A DNA stretch of 64,000 nt from Tillus elongatus. Taxonomy: Eukaryota; Arthropoda; Insecta; Coleoptera; Cleridae. Shown piece after piece: positions 1 to 12,608 of this stretch; positions within the stretch are counted from its first letter, which is position 1, and each line of letters opens with the position of its first letter. The stretch spans positions 68,729,391-68,793,390 of the forward strand of contig OZ023266.1 in assembly GCA_964006375.1 (NCBI GenBank). The letters are read 5' to 3'. Below the pieces are notes generated by a model, which saw only the letters and a program-made list of their open reading frames with translations, was not told the DNA's origin and made no database searches. The position numbers and the translations under genes were made by a program.

Positions 1-2039
1 CGTTTTTTAGATCTATGTGAGTGGCACACATTTAATTTTTATAGGTTTCAATAAACTTTATGGTTAGGGCGTCATTTCAGGTGATACTAGTATACACTAT
101 AGTAACATTTCACTAAAGACTCAAATAGTAAAGTTAACTACTTACACAAACACATCAAGAAATTGTACAACTTTGCTCTTAACAGACATTTATCTATAGT
201 TGAACCGTTCTAACTCAAGAGTGAAGGATATAAAACGTTCAGCTAGAACACAATACATGTAGATGTGGCATTAAAATATCTCACAGGAACGCACAATTAG
301 TCCCTTGAGTGCCGTTTCAGATGTGAAGAGGTATACAGCTATTTCGAGAAGATGTTCTGCAGGTGTAGATTTCCCTCAAAGGGAGTCAACCTGACTCCGT
401 TAGGGAGTCGCTATAAAGTAACGGACTCCCTACTAGAGTCAATTTGACCCCGATTAAGATGGCCGGCCCCCTTGTACCTTCTCGTTTTTTCTTTCTCTGC
501 TAGTGTCCTTCGCAGGTATAAATCTTGCCGGTCGTCGAAATCCTGCCGACTGGGAGCAATTAACACTAGGTGCCCTCGCTTCCTAGGGAGATAAAAATGA
601 ACACGAGGCCAGGAACATATATATCCATGAAGGGTAAAATGTGGTCAGTATAATGCTTGATGTCAACAGACTTTTGCTGATTTCAATTTTTAAAATACTA
701 GAATATATATGCAGTTGATATCACCAATTCGTTTTAATAGATGTTTTGCAAAAGGCAAAATTACCTTTAAACAAAATATTAAATTCTTTAAACCTTTCAG
801 TAAAAGTTAATAGGCATACACATCGAATATGAACTGTGACCCAAATTCCGGCATTCACATGATAAAAAGCTCAATATCATGCTGGAGCTCAGTCGATTTG
901 CAATTTGAAAAACATATTTCATAAACAGAAAATACAATTGTTCGGTTATTCTGATTTGATAGAGCCTTAATTATTTTATTTGTGTAATTCAGAGAAGCAC
1001 ATGTGTGTTGGATTTATAATAATAATACTAATATTTATTTAACCATCAATGGTTACATGTTTCGCCACTAATAAAATAATTGAATAATTAGGCAAAACAA
1101 AGAAAGCGTAACAAGCATACAAAAATAAAAACAAATTATAAATTACTCATAAAGAAAAACACACAATAATTTATTAAGAATTAAATTATTCGATGGAATA
1201 TATTAGACCAGTCAATTATCTAAAATGGCGGTGAATCGTACAGTAAGCCATGTTGTTCCAATTTTTTCAGGAATGTGCAGGGGGTGGTCCCTGAACAACG
1301 CTTATAAAGTTCAATCAATTTCAGGCGCTACGGGAGGCAGGGGGTTTCCCAAATGTAACTTGTTCCAGTTTTTGACGTTTATCTCGAAAACGGTCCATCG
1401 CACAGATAATTTTAGACCTTCCAACATTAAAGCTAATAAAATTCCCTTCCAAACGGTCTCCATATTTGTACCTAACTATTACTGTTTTTGAGATATGAGT
1501 CGTTGAATATTTAAATTTGTCCAAAAAGGTGGTAGCGGTCCCGGTATCTTGTCAACCTTCATCTCTTAACTCTTTAACTCTTTCCCCTTCAGTTTTACAG
1601 AAAACCATAGGACACAAGGTTGTAGATCGAAAATTTTCCTTCAAAACTTGATATAACACTGTTAACTTACCTTCACCCGGTAAATAGTTACGGCATTTTG
1701 AAATTTAGAGGGCTTTTCAACATTTTGCTAGTGAAATCTTCGTCACTCAAGTTTCGTTTTCAAGGTCTGTAACACTCTTAATCACTTTGTATGGTGTTTA
1801 ATTAGATACATGTAGTATTTATAACCCGCATAAATAATAAATTATGTATACCTGTTCTTATAATGTATATGTCAAAATTAAAGCCAAAGAAATTCCTTAC
1901 AAAATGGTATATTCAAGTTTGTCAACCATTTATATCGGACAGTGCATAAAACGGGCATTGCTTGTCTCTACTTCATGCCCAGTTTCAGACGCGTAAAACG
2001 GTAGACGAGAGCGAACAATGTTTTTAAGATGAATGATAT
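1..2039. other. AT-rich DNA, no gene recognised
   Basis: No reading frame here resembles a protein I know, and the short open frames have no recognisable motif. There is no long microsatellite. The stretch around 1200-1570 is less AT-rich than its surroundings and could be an old repeat, but I cannot name it. Confidence 0.5.
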
Positions 2040-3760
2040 ATGAAATGGGTTGGGGGAGCATGCATAGCTACAGCAATATGTAGTTTACTTGACAAGTTTT
2101 GTGACACCCATACTGCAAACGTAGAACAGCATGTTGAGTTTCAAGCATCACGAATAACCAGGGATGACCTAGACAGAAGGCAGCCTGCTCAATGGTTAGC
2201 TGATCACCCACCTTTTGCTGAACGTAATTGTTTAATATCACTTTCAACCTGAATAGTTGGAACAAGTAACGTCAAATGCTATCAGGCTTTGGAACTTGGA
2301 ACCCGCACAATGAGCACTTTTGTTGGAATGAATTTCTTAGAAGTAAAATAATCCAAGAAGAACTCTGTCGTTCCTTTAGCTGCGATGAGCAATACGATAA
2401 AAGTGAATGATAAGGTAGTGGTAGTAGAGCCTCTGATGATATTTCAGGGAACTCGTATTACCAAGAAGAAAGAAGGGGATCTAGAGGAGTTGCTAAAGTA
2501 CGAGTTAGCACGATACCATATGGCTCTATTCGTGGAGGGAATAATGAAGAAAACCAAAAAGTCTGGACTGTATGAGGATTTTCCATAATGTTTTCAACTG
2601 ATCAATGTGTAGAACACTTTCATTGACTTCAATAAGAACATGTTGGCGACTCTTAATCAGGAAAATTTCCTTTCCAATGGATGGAACAAAACCAAGCTAA
2701 CTACCATGTTATTTTAGGCCTTAGATGCAAGAGGAATACAATGTGCTATAACCAAAGGTGATGCTGCCTGCAGTATTGTCAGGGGTGGGTTGCAAAATAC
2801 ATCTCATTCAACTGTGGCGATCGTAGATGAATACATAGACCCGCCCGTCTTACTTGTGGCACTCACCCCACGAGACTGAATCTATTTTTCATAAAGGCTG
2901 GACGAGGCAACACATAAGACAGGCTCTACTCTTCACAACACCTCCTTATCATTCTGCCAGCACATTTTTTTCATCCACTGTTTCTCAGGATGTGACTCTA
3001 CATCAGAGATTTATGGTAAAAGCAAAGCAACCATAGTACTGGGTTACAAGCGGCATGCCAGTGAAACAAAAAACATCGCCAAAGTGTTTTGTGGCTCCAA
3101 ATCGTCAACAGTAGACATTGATAGAGCTTAGGTACGGATGTTCCGGTTCATGTTCCAAGCCCTGCCAAATGAGTATGATCTCAAACACCACAGGTACCTT
3201 TATTTTTGCTTTGCTCGTACTGACCCCATTAAATCAATGTAATAATTCATATAATTCATTAATATTTAATAATACGTTATATTAATAATAATACAATAAT
3301 TAGTATTCAATAATTATTAAATACTAATATCTGTAATTCTAATCTATTGTTTTCTATGTTGTCCACAGATACATGTGCTTTGTGAAATCAATTGCAAGAA
3401 CGAAAGTCAACCTGTGTGCTTTGCCGCCAACAACAGATCTGCGATGCGATATTCATACAGAGCGTTTCTGCAGGTGCAGTGGTTGGGGAACGAATCACTT
3501 TAACCTGAAAGTTGGGGATGGACGAGAAAAGATGGTAGACAGATTACTTCTATCAAAACAAAGGCCCCTTTGGCACCAGACAGTGTTCAACACACTCTTC
3601 TGCCGTTGTGCCATGGGCTGTAGAACGAGGGGTGGGTGCCGGAGAGCCGGAATCAACTGTTCTCTGGTGTGCAGCAACTATCAGGGCTCGTGTACAAATA
3701 GTGTTACGATTCAAAAAGACTTTGAACAACTTGATAGGGGAAACAACCAATATAGCCACG
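2040..3760 (+). pseudogene. Decayed insect repeat-associated gene with 'FSGCD' nuclease-like core
   Basis: Function is not established. This matches, from memory, a large uncharacterised arthropod protein family that is highly repeated in genomes. The N-terminal part reads in one frame from 2040 to 2588 (VEQHVEFQASRITRDD, then VVVVEPLMIFQGTRI and ELLKYELARYHMALF), broken by stops near 2250 and 2350. The middle part (2640-3190, several frames) carries GDA, VAIVDE, LLVALTPRD, FSGCDSTS and LPNEYDLKHHR. The acidic spacing resembles PIN/FEN-type nucleases, which is an inference. The C-terminal part after the intron reads CFVKSIARTK, then a Cys-rich segment FCRCAMGCRTRGGCRRAG and CSLVCSNYQG. Stops and frameshifts show it is dead. 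A hammerhead-like motif lies about 290 bp downstream on the same strand, which suggests it belonged to a mobile unit. Confidence 0.72.
3194..3368 (+). other. Probable 175-bp GT-AG intron in the 2.0-3.8 kb pseudogene
   Basis: The upstream coding piece ends in codons for LKHH plus AG at 3193. The next bases are GTACCT, and the segment ends in TTGTCCACAG at 3368. Joining 3193 to 3369 restores the reading LKHHRYMCFVKS, which fits the family, where this region reads like ...RYLCFVKS. The segment is very AT-rich with TAAT repeats. The intron shows that this copy derives from a spliced genomic gene and not from a retrocopy. Confidence 0.65.
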
Positions 3761-4116
3761 GAGGCAAAGAAATCACCTGCGTGAGCATCCGAAGCCCAGG
3801 AAGTTATACTAACTATAACATGATCTATAACACGACATTTCTGTACTATACAGGGGTTAAGGGCAAAGCCTCAAGGAGACAGGTGATTTCTTTGCCTCCG
3901 TGGCTATTTTTGTTGTTTCTGTTGTTTCTCTCGGATTGAGGGTCTTCCAAATGTTGCAGCAAATGTGCACTGGTTGCCTGTTGTGACTCCGTGTATTTTT
4001 GCATCTTCAATCCAGAGTGTTCCCATCTTCACCTGGGTATACCGTAGTGATGATGGCTAATAAGCTTGAAACACGTGTATGCGGTTGTCTCCTTGCGGCT
4101 TTGCCCTTAACCCCTT
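3751..4116. repeat. Two interleaved inverted repeats
   Basis: Arm pair 1: 3751-3781 (ATAGCCACGGAGGCAAAGAA...) against 3877-3909 (...TTCTTTGCCTCCGTGGCTAT), nearly perfect over about 31 bp. Arm pair 2: 3852-3880 (GGGGTTAAGGGCAAAGCCTC...) against about 4087-4115 (...GGCTTTGCCCTTAACCCC). Because the pairs interleave, the DNA can form either of two mutually exclusive foldbacks. The second pair brackets the hammerhead-like motif at about 4047. Confidence 0.7.
4041..4085 (+). ncRNA. Hammerhead-ribozyme-like motif (decayed)
   Basis: A three-helix hammerhead layout can be drawn. Helix I: ACCGTA (4041-4046) pairs with TGCGGT (4080-4085), 6 bp with one G-U. Core GTGATGA (4047-4053) stands where CUGANGA is expected, so C3 is G. 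Helix II is GCT/AGC (4056-4065) with an AATA loop and a looser base. Then GAAA (4068-4071), and helix III within ACACGTGT, followed by A as the cleavage-site base. The C3 change and the extra base between core and helix II argue against activity. Such motifs are known in the terminal repeats of Penelope-like elements. Attribution here is inference. Confidence 0.45.
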
Positions 4117-4121
4117 TTCCT

Positions 4122-4124
<3 letters not shown>

Positions 4125-4195
<71 letters not shown>
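4125..4195. repeat. (TA)n microsatellite
   Basis: About 35 uninterrupted TA units directly follow the inverted repeat ending near 4116. Any open frame through it (Ile-Tyr repeats) is an artefact. Confidence 0.97.
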
Positions 4196-4196
<1 letters not shown>

Positions 4197-5905
4197 GCAA
4201 CAAATTAAAAAAAAAGTTCTTTATATTCAACGACATGATGCTCTATACTGAACAGCAAGTGGTACTGAGTAATTGGTATAGAAAATAAAAAGCAAATAAA
4301 ATCCGTAATTTTACATAGTTAAGCAGCAGCTTCCTTAAAATAAATGTAGAGTATCACGATGCAGGATGTGGTTTTTGTTTCAATTCAATTGGTGATATTC
4401 AAAAAATGCGAAGCAATAATAGATTTATAGATTTATATAGTTTGACAGTACAAATGTAGCAAAGCAATAATAGACTTCAAAGCTTGTTAGATAACTAAAA
4501 AGACAGAGTTGATTATTGATAACAAAGCACCCTAAAAAACGAATTGGTGAAACAACTGCAGATAGACGATTCGACAAACAATTTCTCTAAAAGCATCTAT
4601 TCAACTTAATTAAGCTACATACCTTATCTTTATATACGTTTCAGTCTTGACATAGGTATCATATTGTTTAAACTGTGGCAAGATTCGTCATCTTAGTTCG
4701 CAAAGTATGAAACTTCAGATTATTCAAACTGAAGTTACACATTTTGCGAAGTTAAGTTGACAACATTTTGTCACCATAGATTTTCCTAAATAATGAAATA
4801 TAAAAGGAGTTATTTAATAGCTACATTAAAGCTTTGAAGCTGTAAAAACCTGTAAGGATTAAGTTTCAATTTTTAATTAATCTCAAAAGTGCAAATGTGG
4901 CAACTTTTCTAGAAAAAACTACGGCAACACTAGTTTAAACTTGCACTAACTTTCAGAAATTATTTAAACTCTAACAAAACACATGCACTATGGTGAAAAG
5001 CTTAGAAAGAATATTCAACATTATAAGATTCCAGCACGTTTTTGTGTAATTCATTTAAAGTACAGCTTTTGTTAACTTAACAAATTTTATCAACTTTAGA
5101 AACCAAACTGGTCAATTATATGCAGATGACAAACTGATGCCTTCAATTATTAAAAAAAATACAATTAGACCCAAGCAAAAAGGTAGCTTTACACTAAATA
5201 TAAATTGAACTAGGTTATAGGTTAATTAAATATCAAGAAAATGTGTATCGTGCCAGTTGACAAAGCTTATGCTTCCATTATCGTGTATCCGTAAAATAGA
5301 AAAGCTTTTGTATCTACAAGGACAGATCTTTAGCCTCAACTCACGGCCTTTAGCAAATTTTAATTATAAAATTCGCCTTTAGAGAGGTAACGACTTTCTA
5401 ATTTTCAAATATTCTTGTCAAATGGCGCGAATTAGTCTTTGGAACCCATTACCGAGGTCCATTTTAAATTTTGTACGTGTATATACACAGCCGGTTAAAA
5501 AACGTAGAAATGAATTCATTTAAAAATCAGACAATTATTTAAAAAAAACTTTTTGATCCATTAATTTTTATTTATTAATAGGCATTTTTTTACCACATTT
5601 TTATTTTATACAGGGTCATTTAAAAACGCAAGACGTCACTCTTTGTTTTCTTTAAATTACAACATAAATTTTTGTTTAATTTTAATATTCTGGGAATTTT
5701 TTTTATGATATTGCATGCATCTTAATGTACACTGACTTAAAAAAAAACTGAATACCCAGTAAGAATTGATCAATTGTAATAAACTTTCTACATAGTGAGT
5801 GTTTAATCAAACTTAAAAAATGTTTCAATTTTCAAACAAAAATATTTACAAAGTTATTTAACAATTGGGTTTCTTATGAATTTAACAACTCTTCGACAGA
5901 TTCTT
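4196..5905. other. AT-rich DNA, no gene recognised
   Basis: I see no coding remnant, and there are frequent poly-A and poly-T runs. The last 400 bp may be the 3' flank of the Tc1-like element that follows on the minus strand, but I did not find a matching terminal repeat. Confidence 0.5.
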
Positions 5906-5909
5906 GAAA

Positions 5910-6830
5910 TTAAATGACTTATGGCATCCTGAAGAATCTCACCCAAGCTTTCGATGACCAAGGTCAACCAGGTTATTTGGTGGTTGGATTAAATTAACCA
6001 TTCGATTGCCAATCATATTCGACACATGTTCGATTGCTGACAAGTCTGGCAAGCGAAAAATCGATGCAATAATCTTGCAGTAACCCTTGCTGTATGAGGA
6101 TGTGCGTTGCCTTATTAGAAAAGGGGTTGCATTAACCTTAGTAAGGAAGTATAACTCGCTGCAGTACGTTTTGGATGTAATCATCAGCATTCAAACTTTT
6201 AGCATAACAACTAGAGGTAGCGGTATGTTATCGCAAATCGCACCCCATACTATGACCCCCCCCCATGTAAGGGTCATACCCCGTTATACAGCACATTCTA
6301 AATGTATGCGTTCTCCGCGTAATCGTCCTACTTTTCTGCGACCATCGTGGACCCAAAGACAGAAGCGGGATTCGTCAGAGAACACAACACGATTCCATTT
6401 ACCATCCCAATTTGATCTGCCGTTACACCCCTTAAGTTAATCAGCACGATGTCTAGGTGTCAGTGGGAGACATGAAAATAGTCTGTACGAACGAAGCCCA
6501 AAAGCGCGTATTCTGGGATATATCGTTGTTACAGAGACTCTTTGCTGTAAAACTCCCAACCAAGCATTTCCAATTGAGAGTGTTGTAGCACCTCTGTTTT
6601 GTAAAGCCGCAATCCTTAAATAACGACGTGATGAAGTTGCCCGTGCGTCCTATGTCATCGGGAATTTGTTCGATTGATATACAGGCTTCCCGAATAGCTA
6701 CCTACAATGCGGAGTCTTTCGAATTCAATCACTTAAATGACTGTAATAATTGTTCCGTAAACCGCTCCTAGGCGTAATGATTAAAGCCTTAATAAACTTT
6801 GATCTTTTTGAAATCTCGACATATTGGCTC
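5910..6830 (-). pseudogene. Tc1-like transposase pseudogene (DD34E type)
   Basis: Cut-and-paste transposase of the Tc1 branch of Tc1/mariner. Reading on the minus strand from about 6830: an N-terminal remnant FERLRIVG, then TLNWKCLVGSF, then the first catalytic block FSDESRFCLWVHDG (around 6370), GRLRGERIHLECAV, VWGAICDN, a block reading LNADDYIQNVL that needs frame changes, and near 6030-5940 the third catalytic region DLSAIEHVSNMIGNRMVN, whose IEHV Glu is the third acidic residue of DD34E. Several frameshifts and stops separate the blocks and the second Asp block (QDNAHPHTA in relatives) is degraded. Full-length relatives are about 340 residues, so most of the gene is present in broken form. 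The N-terminal end resembles the duplicated segment at 51771-52167. Confidence 0.8.
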
Positions 6831-7589
6831 TTGTTTTGAAGCTATTTTCCAGAACCTAATTACCACTTCAGCTCGGACATCAGAAAGAGTGCGAAAAGCC
6901 TAACTTTGAAGAAGCAGTATGTGAAAACAAAAGCTCTTGAAATGTGAATATGCACGAAATAAAAGGTACACATACACAGGAATAAAAAAATGCTAAAAAA
7001 CAGAGAAATAACGACGCTTACTAGCAAACTTTGAGACAAGGAAGACAATTTTTGTTAGATATATTAGTTATATAATATGAAAACCTATATTTGGAAAAAA
7101 AGAAGGTATACCAGGAGGAAATCTTATGGAAAACCTGTCCCAATTAATGAAATACGAAAGCAACAACGTAATAAAAATAACTACCGAAGAAGGAGAATCA
7201 TGGTTGCAAGGCCAAGGTGACATAGCCTGTAGACTGTAATGATGATAAAATACAACAACTATAAAAAAGAAAAATGAGGTAATTTTTAATCCCAAGGAAT
7301 AATTAAATCAGTGTACCTATAAAATCAATTGACTGGTTTCACCCAAAATATGTAGTACTACTGTGGTACTAGTTACAACGTGATATACAGCCTGGCAAAA
7401 ATATGTCAATGAGAAATTATGAATGCGGATGATATGGTCCAAAATATGGAGGAAAATATTAAATAACATGAGTCTTGAAATGGACCGTTTCGGTGATACC
7501 AAACAATTTACGTGTACACAGCTTTTATGTTGTGTACAGATTAGGCATCAAACATTATGTTTAATAAACAAAGAACAAAGCCAAAAGTT
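6831..7589. other. AT-rich spacer between two transposase remnants
   Basis: No recognisable motif on either strand. A plus-strand frame at about 7090-7220 reads charged residues (GGNLMENLSQL) but matches nothing I know. Confidence 0.4.
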
Positions 7590-8135
7590 AAATGAGATGC
7601 TCAAAGTGCCCTCCCTCCATTTCACAGCAGCGACATCTTCCCCGCAAAGAAATCAGAGATTTTTCGAAAACCCCCCGATTGGCTCTAATTCGGTGACATC
7701 CTTGAACTACTTGTTGTTGCAGCTTCTCAAACCCATTTGCAAGCATAGCATACACTAAAGTTTTCGGAGATCTTTAAATAAAGAGAATAAGGAAATCTAA
7801 TTCTGGCGAGCTTGCAGGACATAGTACAGATGCCTCTTTACTAACCATTTTTGTCTAAAAGTTCCGTGCAAATGCTCTCTAACACAAACCAAATATGGCG
7901 AGAGCACCATGGTGCTGAAACCAAATTTGCTGTATTTGGTGCAAATAAATGCCATCTGAAATCACCCAGGGTGTTCTGAAGAGACTTTAGGTAAGCAAAG
8001 TTTGTTAATCGTTTTGGTAAAACAAATAGGTACAGTAAATCTGTCCAATGAAAAACAAATCTAATGTCTGGATTCCATAATAGAATGGCTACGTTATTCC
8101 GCCTACGCATGCCTTTCATCTAAGTTAAGTTGGAG
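7590..8135 (-). pseudogene. Mariner-type transposase pseudogene, C-terminal half
   Basis: On the minus strand from about 8110: FHWTDLLYLFVLPKRLTN and YLKSLQNTLGDF match the stretch before the second catalytic Asp in mariner-type transposases. Then WFQHHGALAIFG stands where relatives have QQDGAPAHF, so the catalytic Asp is His. The conserved C-terminal tail follows in another frame near 7700-7590: LVYAMLANGFEKLQQQVV, RIRANRGVFEKSL and EMEGGHFEHLI. That tail is diagnostic of the arthropod group with the DUF4817-like N-terminus. The third catalytic block is deleted or scrambled around 7820-7760. The N-terminal half was not found upstream. This copy cannot be active. Confidence 0.72.
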
Positions 8136-9682
8136 TTTTCAACACCATTGCGTAGCAACTAGCAACAAAAAAATAAACGTGCTCGATAATCGGGAGATTG
8201 AGGGTTTGCACTCGTACATAGTATAGGTGGAGTAGCTGCTTGAGGAGAATTCTCTAAACAAGTAGAGTACTAATTCCTAAGTCGGCTGATATACGAAAAC
8301 TGTCCCGATTGTTGTCTATCCGAGTTCAAATTAGCTCCTTTGCCTCAAAGATGGACAACGACCCAAGTCTTCCGGAATAATGGGACTGTTTCTCAAATTA
8401 ATTGGTATCATGCAATCTCTGGTGCAGTTTTAGAAAAATAAGAACCAACTGAATGTGTCAACTTTAACGAACGTCAACATAAAGACGTAGCGCCTTTTTG
8501 ACATTCCCATTAGCACAGATATTTCGGCTAATTCAACGTTAGAGTAAACAGGTGTAGGGAGAATTTGTGAAATTGTGCATTAATCACTGAATATCAAGTA
8601 CAATATGTACGTATGACAGAACATCTGTCAACTACGATGAGATATTGCATGTTTTTGCAAACGAAATAAGAGATGAGCGAAATACTAAAATGTACACTAA
8701 CCAATAATGTCAACTAAAAACTGTATGTATGACGAAAAATTTGTCAACTAATAAAGGATAATAAAATTTTTGTGAATGAATAAGGACTTAAGCAAAAAAC
8801 AACACACGCGGTAAGAAAAGAAATAATCTCCCGTATCTCCGAAATAGTAAATTTGCGAACCCATCTACATTAAGATTTTTCTACATATTTTTGGCCATAC
8901 TATCTCCACTTAGAGTTTGTGATATATTTCTTACTGCCCAGTATGCAAAGTGTTGCCATTTCTATTGAATAATGTAGTATATTCAAAAAATCGAACATTC
9001 GTTGTATTGAGGCTTCTTATTTTTTCTCACATATACATTACTGTTAATTTACGTAAGAGCAGTTATCACAATTTGCCAGTGTCTGATCTGTTTTGCTATG
9101 TCATTAATATTTAATTTTTACGATGTATCGCTCTCGACTAAGTTAAATGCAAACCAGTTGAAATCTGAACGATTCGCTTCATCTGCATCAAGTCTCAGAC
9201 ACAGACAAGTAGGGGGTGGACATGACCTTTTTCTTGTTTGACAAAAACAGACAGGATGACGCAAGGAAATGAGGGTAAAGGAAATTTTGTATCCTATATT
9301 GTCAACATCTTTATATCAGTTTAACGCAGTCTGTGGCTATAAACAGAATTGACGTTGACAAATTGTTGTCATGTCCTGTTTTTCCTTGCTCGATGTTCCA
9401 TCAAAACAATGTTGTTTAGAGTATAAACGCCTCATTCAATTCGTTACAGATAATTGGACAAGAATATTACTTACAATGTCAGATAATGCTCAAGCTAGCA
9501 GCTCATTTTGTTTCAGAAAATTAATTTTGTTTAATTAGTTATGACCGTCTACCAGTTTTTATTAAACAATGGTTATTTTTACTTGGCCATTTTAAAGTTT
9601 CAGTTCAACCGCAAGTCTACATGCATATTATGCAATAATAATAAAATTAATACCAACAATGATATTTGCCATATCGCAAGCG

Positions 9683-9754
<72 letters not shown>

Positions 9755-10023
9755 ATCAGATATTTATTGTTAAAAGAAAACATTCTCTTATAAAAGCTTC
9801 GCGCTATATCTGTTACTTCTTTAGAAACTCAAAGGAATACAAGAGTGAATATGCGATGATAAATGTAGGCAAGTACAAACTACTTAAAACAAATTGATTC
9901 GGAAATAGTATATCCTAATACGTTGGCTCCCATGTGAGTCACCGGTGATACACGATATGTAGTCGCTTCTACACTCCCATTAGTTTGTATATACTTCTGT
10001 TAGTGACCAAACAGGTTCTAAAG

Positions 10024-10117
<94 letters not shown>

Positions 10118-10222
10118 CACTCAACAGATGTCTCTGTGCCTTTAGAACATGCTATGCGCATTAATTAGAAACAGTTTTGTTGTTTGATCACAGGTTATTT
10201 ACACGGTACATATGTGATCACT
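8136..10222. other. AT-rich DNA with two (TA)n arrays
   Basis: No gene recognised. It contains (TA)n at 9684-9746, ending in ATGTATGTAT, and at 10025-10112. The sequence between the arrays is unique-looking. Confidence 0.6.
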
Positions 10223-10555
10223 AGCATTTCGACGGTATAATCCAGCAAAAGCGTCGAAATACGGAGTGAAAATTTTTAAATTATGCGTCGAAAGATGGTA
10301 CACATTCGAAACAAAATTTTATAAAGGAAAAAGTAATGCAGTGACTGCTGGAGAAATTAGCAATAAAATTGTTTTGAATTTAATGAATGACTATTTTCAT
10401 AGTGAACGCGTTCTAGTAGCAGCCAGCTATTATAACAATCTGGAGTTGGCAAATCTAATACTGGAAAGAAGAACCCACAACATTGGTACGTTGCGGAAAT
10501 ATGTAAAAAGAGTACCAAGGTAAATTTTGGATGAAAGGAAAATGAAAGAGTTCGG
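10223..10555 (+). pseudogene. piggyBac-type transposase fragment (catalytic region)
   Basis: The frame reads FRRYNPAKASKYGVKIFKLC, then LNLMNDYFHSERVLVAASYY, NNLELANLILERRTHNIGTL, RKYVKRVP, stop, and ILDERKMKEF. This is the DDE_Tnp_1_7 core of piggyBac transposases. The block DNxYTS in active enzymes (here ASYYNN) has lost the catalytic Asp. N-terminal sequence before 10223 is absent. At 10555 the frame runs directly into the inverted-repeat end of an HTM copy, so that repeat inserted into, or recombined with, the piggyBac gene. A Cys-rich piggyBac C-terminus lies 2 kb further on the same strand (12609-12786), probably from the same copy. Confidence 0.8.
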
Positions 10556-10871
10556 GACGCAGCAAGTGCGTTATGGTAGTTAATTTTCATTAAATGCTTC
10601 AAATTTAAATAACTTAATTTTCTATAAACTTAGAATGTTGAATTTTGGTATGTAGTAAGGTCTTTCCCGAGGCAACATACCAACCAAATTTTATTGAAAT
10701 ATCTTTGTAATTTTCGTAGAAAAAAATCTTTTTCGAAAGAAGACTCAAAATTTTCCCGGAACACCTTGTCCGATTTTCCTGGCTAACGAACTCGTCCCAA
10801 CCACTAATAAAATAAAGGCACTTGCTCAGTTTCATCCAAATCGGTAAATTATTTTTTGAGTTGTCGGTGGG

Positions 10872-10944
<73 letters not shown>

Positions 10945-11077
10945 AACATATAAAAATTGAAACTGATCCCGGATATGGGTTCTAGTTCTTCGCGCTCATT
11001 CGAATTATATTTTTGCGAAATCTCACCATTGATACCTCTCTATTAGTGAATTTTTTAAAATAAAAATTCACTAACAG
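10556..11077 (-). mobile_element. HTM composite repeat, internally deleted copy
   Basis: Modules on the minus strand of the family: a terminal stub at 10556-10625 (GGACGCAGCAAGTGCGTTAT), body A at about 10630-10878, (TA)n at 10879-10941, a conserved segment (AAACTGATCCCGGATATGGG), and the palindrome at 11042-11074. Body B and most of the MITE module are deleted. Confidence 0.8.
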
Positions 11078-12608
11078 GGAAATATCAAGGGAAAGGAAGA
11101 AATTGCATGGTTATCGGCAACTGGAAGTATAAGATATCGGTTAGTGTTTATTAGTACAAGGCATACACAAACATAAATTGAAAACCCTGGGTTGGAGTAT
11201 GTAAGTTTTAATTTTAAGATATATTTTTAGTAAAGAGCAAGCGTATAGGGAGATCAAAGAAGTTAAAAGAAAAAAGTTAAAGAGCTTGTTGGATTAACAT
11301 TCGTAAGATAAGTTTTTCCATAATGAAAAGCAAGATCAGATGCATTCTTGTTCATTTTGAAGATTGACAGTGACTGAATGAGCCAGTTCTCAAAGTCAAA
11401 ACTCTAATCAAAAAAAAACCCTGGGTCACTGCTTTGTCGCGGGGGTTCTCTTTCCCATTCTGCGTGCCTACAACCACCTTAAATGCACAAATAGGAACAA
11501 TGTAAACAAGAAAAAATTCTTGGGAACAACGCCCAAGAAAGTTATGTGACCTTACAAAAGGAATGTACCTGCCAAATTATAAACGTGGCAGGTATTTTTC
11601 TTTGTTAGTCGCTTGGATGATCCGTTTTAGTCAACTCAATCGAACCAGTTTCTGCAAACAAAAAAAAATGTTTTTTTTTAAACAATCTTGTGGTGGCCTT
11701 TGAAGCTCATTATGTTATTTCTTAAACTTACGCTGCTTCTGTATAGGTTTTAGTATGTATCAAACCTGAAGATTCTAGTTTAATGTGAAATTGAATTACT
11801 AAAATTTGAAATATTTTTATGAAAATTCGCTACGATAACGCATTTGCTGCACCTAAACTCTTTTCAACTCTTATTTACTATTGCTGTATCCATACTTTTT
11901 GAAAATGAAATAAATAAATATAAACAATACAAAATTTTTAAAATCAAATTAAAATTTTAATAATTTATACTGAATGGTTGTTTATAGTTATAATTTAAAT
12001 TACTGTATGATGCTAAGTACGAGTTTCATTTACCTCAAATTTTCCATACACTACATGAAGAGCAAAAGCTAAGGATTAGTGGAGTCGATTTCGAGCTTAT
12101 ATTCTTCTCCTTCTTTAATGACGTCTGTAAACAGAGAAGAAGAAGAAGAAGAAGAAGAAGTTGATAACCTCAAACTCGACTCCGCCCCTACAGCAGAGAG
12201 CACACGATTCTCTCATGACTATTATCTGCTGCCAGTTGGCAAAACAACAAATGACACTGATAGATCTGTCTGGCTTTGTCTAGCATTATACGCACCCATT
12301 AAGGGTAATTTTAGGTCATATCGTAAATTATTTATTTTTTATTTAGTTATAACTCGAGATTTACTGAACATATTGAATTCAAATTTGGTAAGTAGGACCA
12401 CTTATACGATATCTACGTGCGTGAAAAGTTTTAGTTTCATATTTCTAGTTTTTTAAAAGATATTGCGTTTTCAAACAGTTTTTCGCATTTTTTTTATAAA
12501 AGTATTTGAGTGTCAAAACTGCCTAACGAAAGTCTTACCAACTATACCTCTGTATTAGTGAATTTTTAAATGAAAATTCACTTAAAACCCAAACACACAC
12601 TGAAATAG
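11078..12608. other. Spacer between piggyBac fragments
   Basis: No transposase middle section recognised. It holds an (AGA)n run at about 12134-12160 and an isolated HTM-type palindrome at 12553-12583 (TTAGTGAATTTTT...AAAATTCACTTA). That palindrome shares its left flank (TACCTCT.TATTAGTGAA) with the one at 11042, so it is a separate small relic. Confidence 0.55.
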
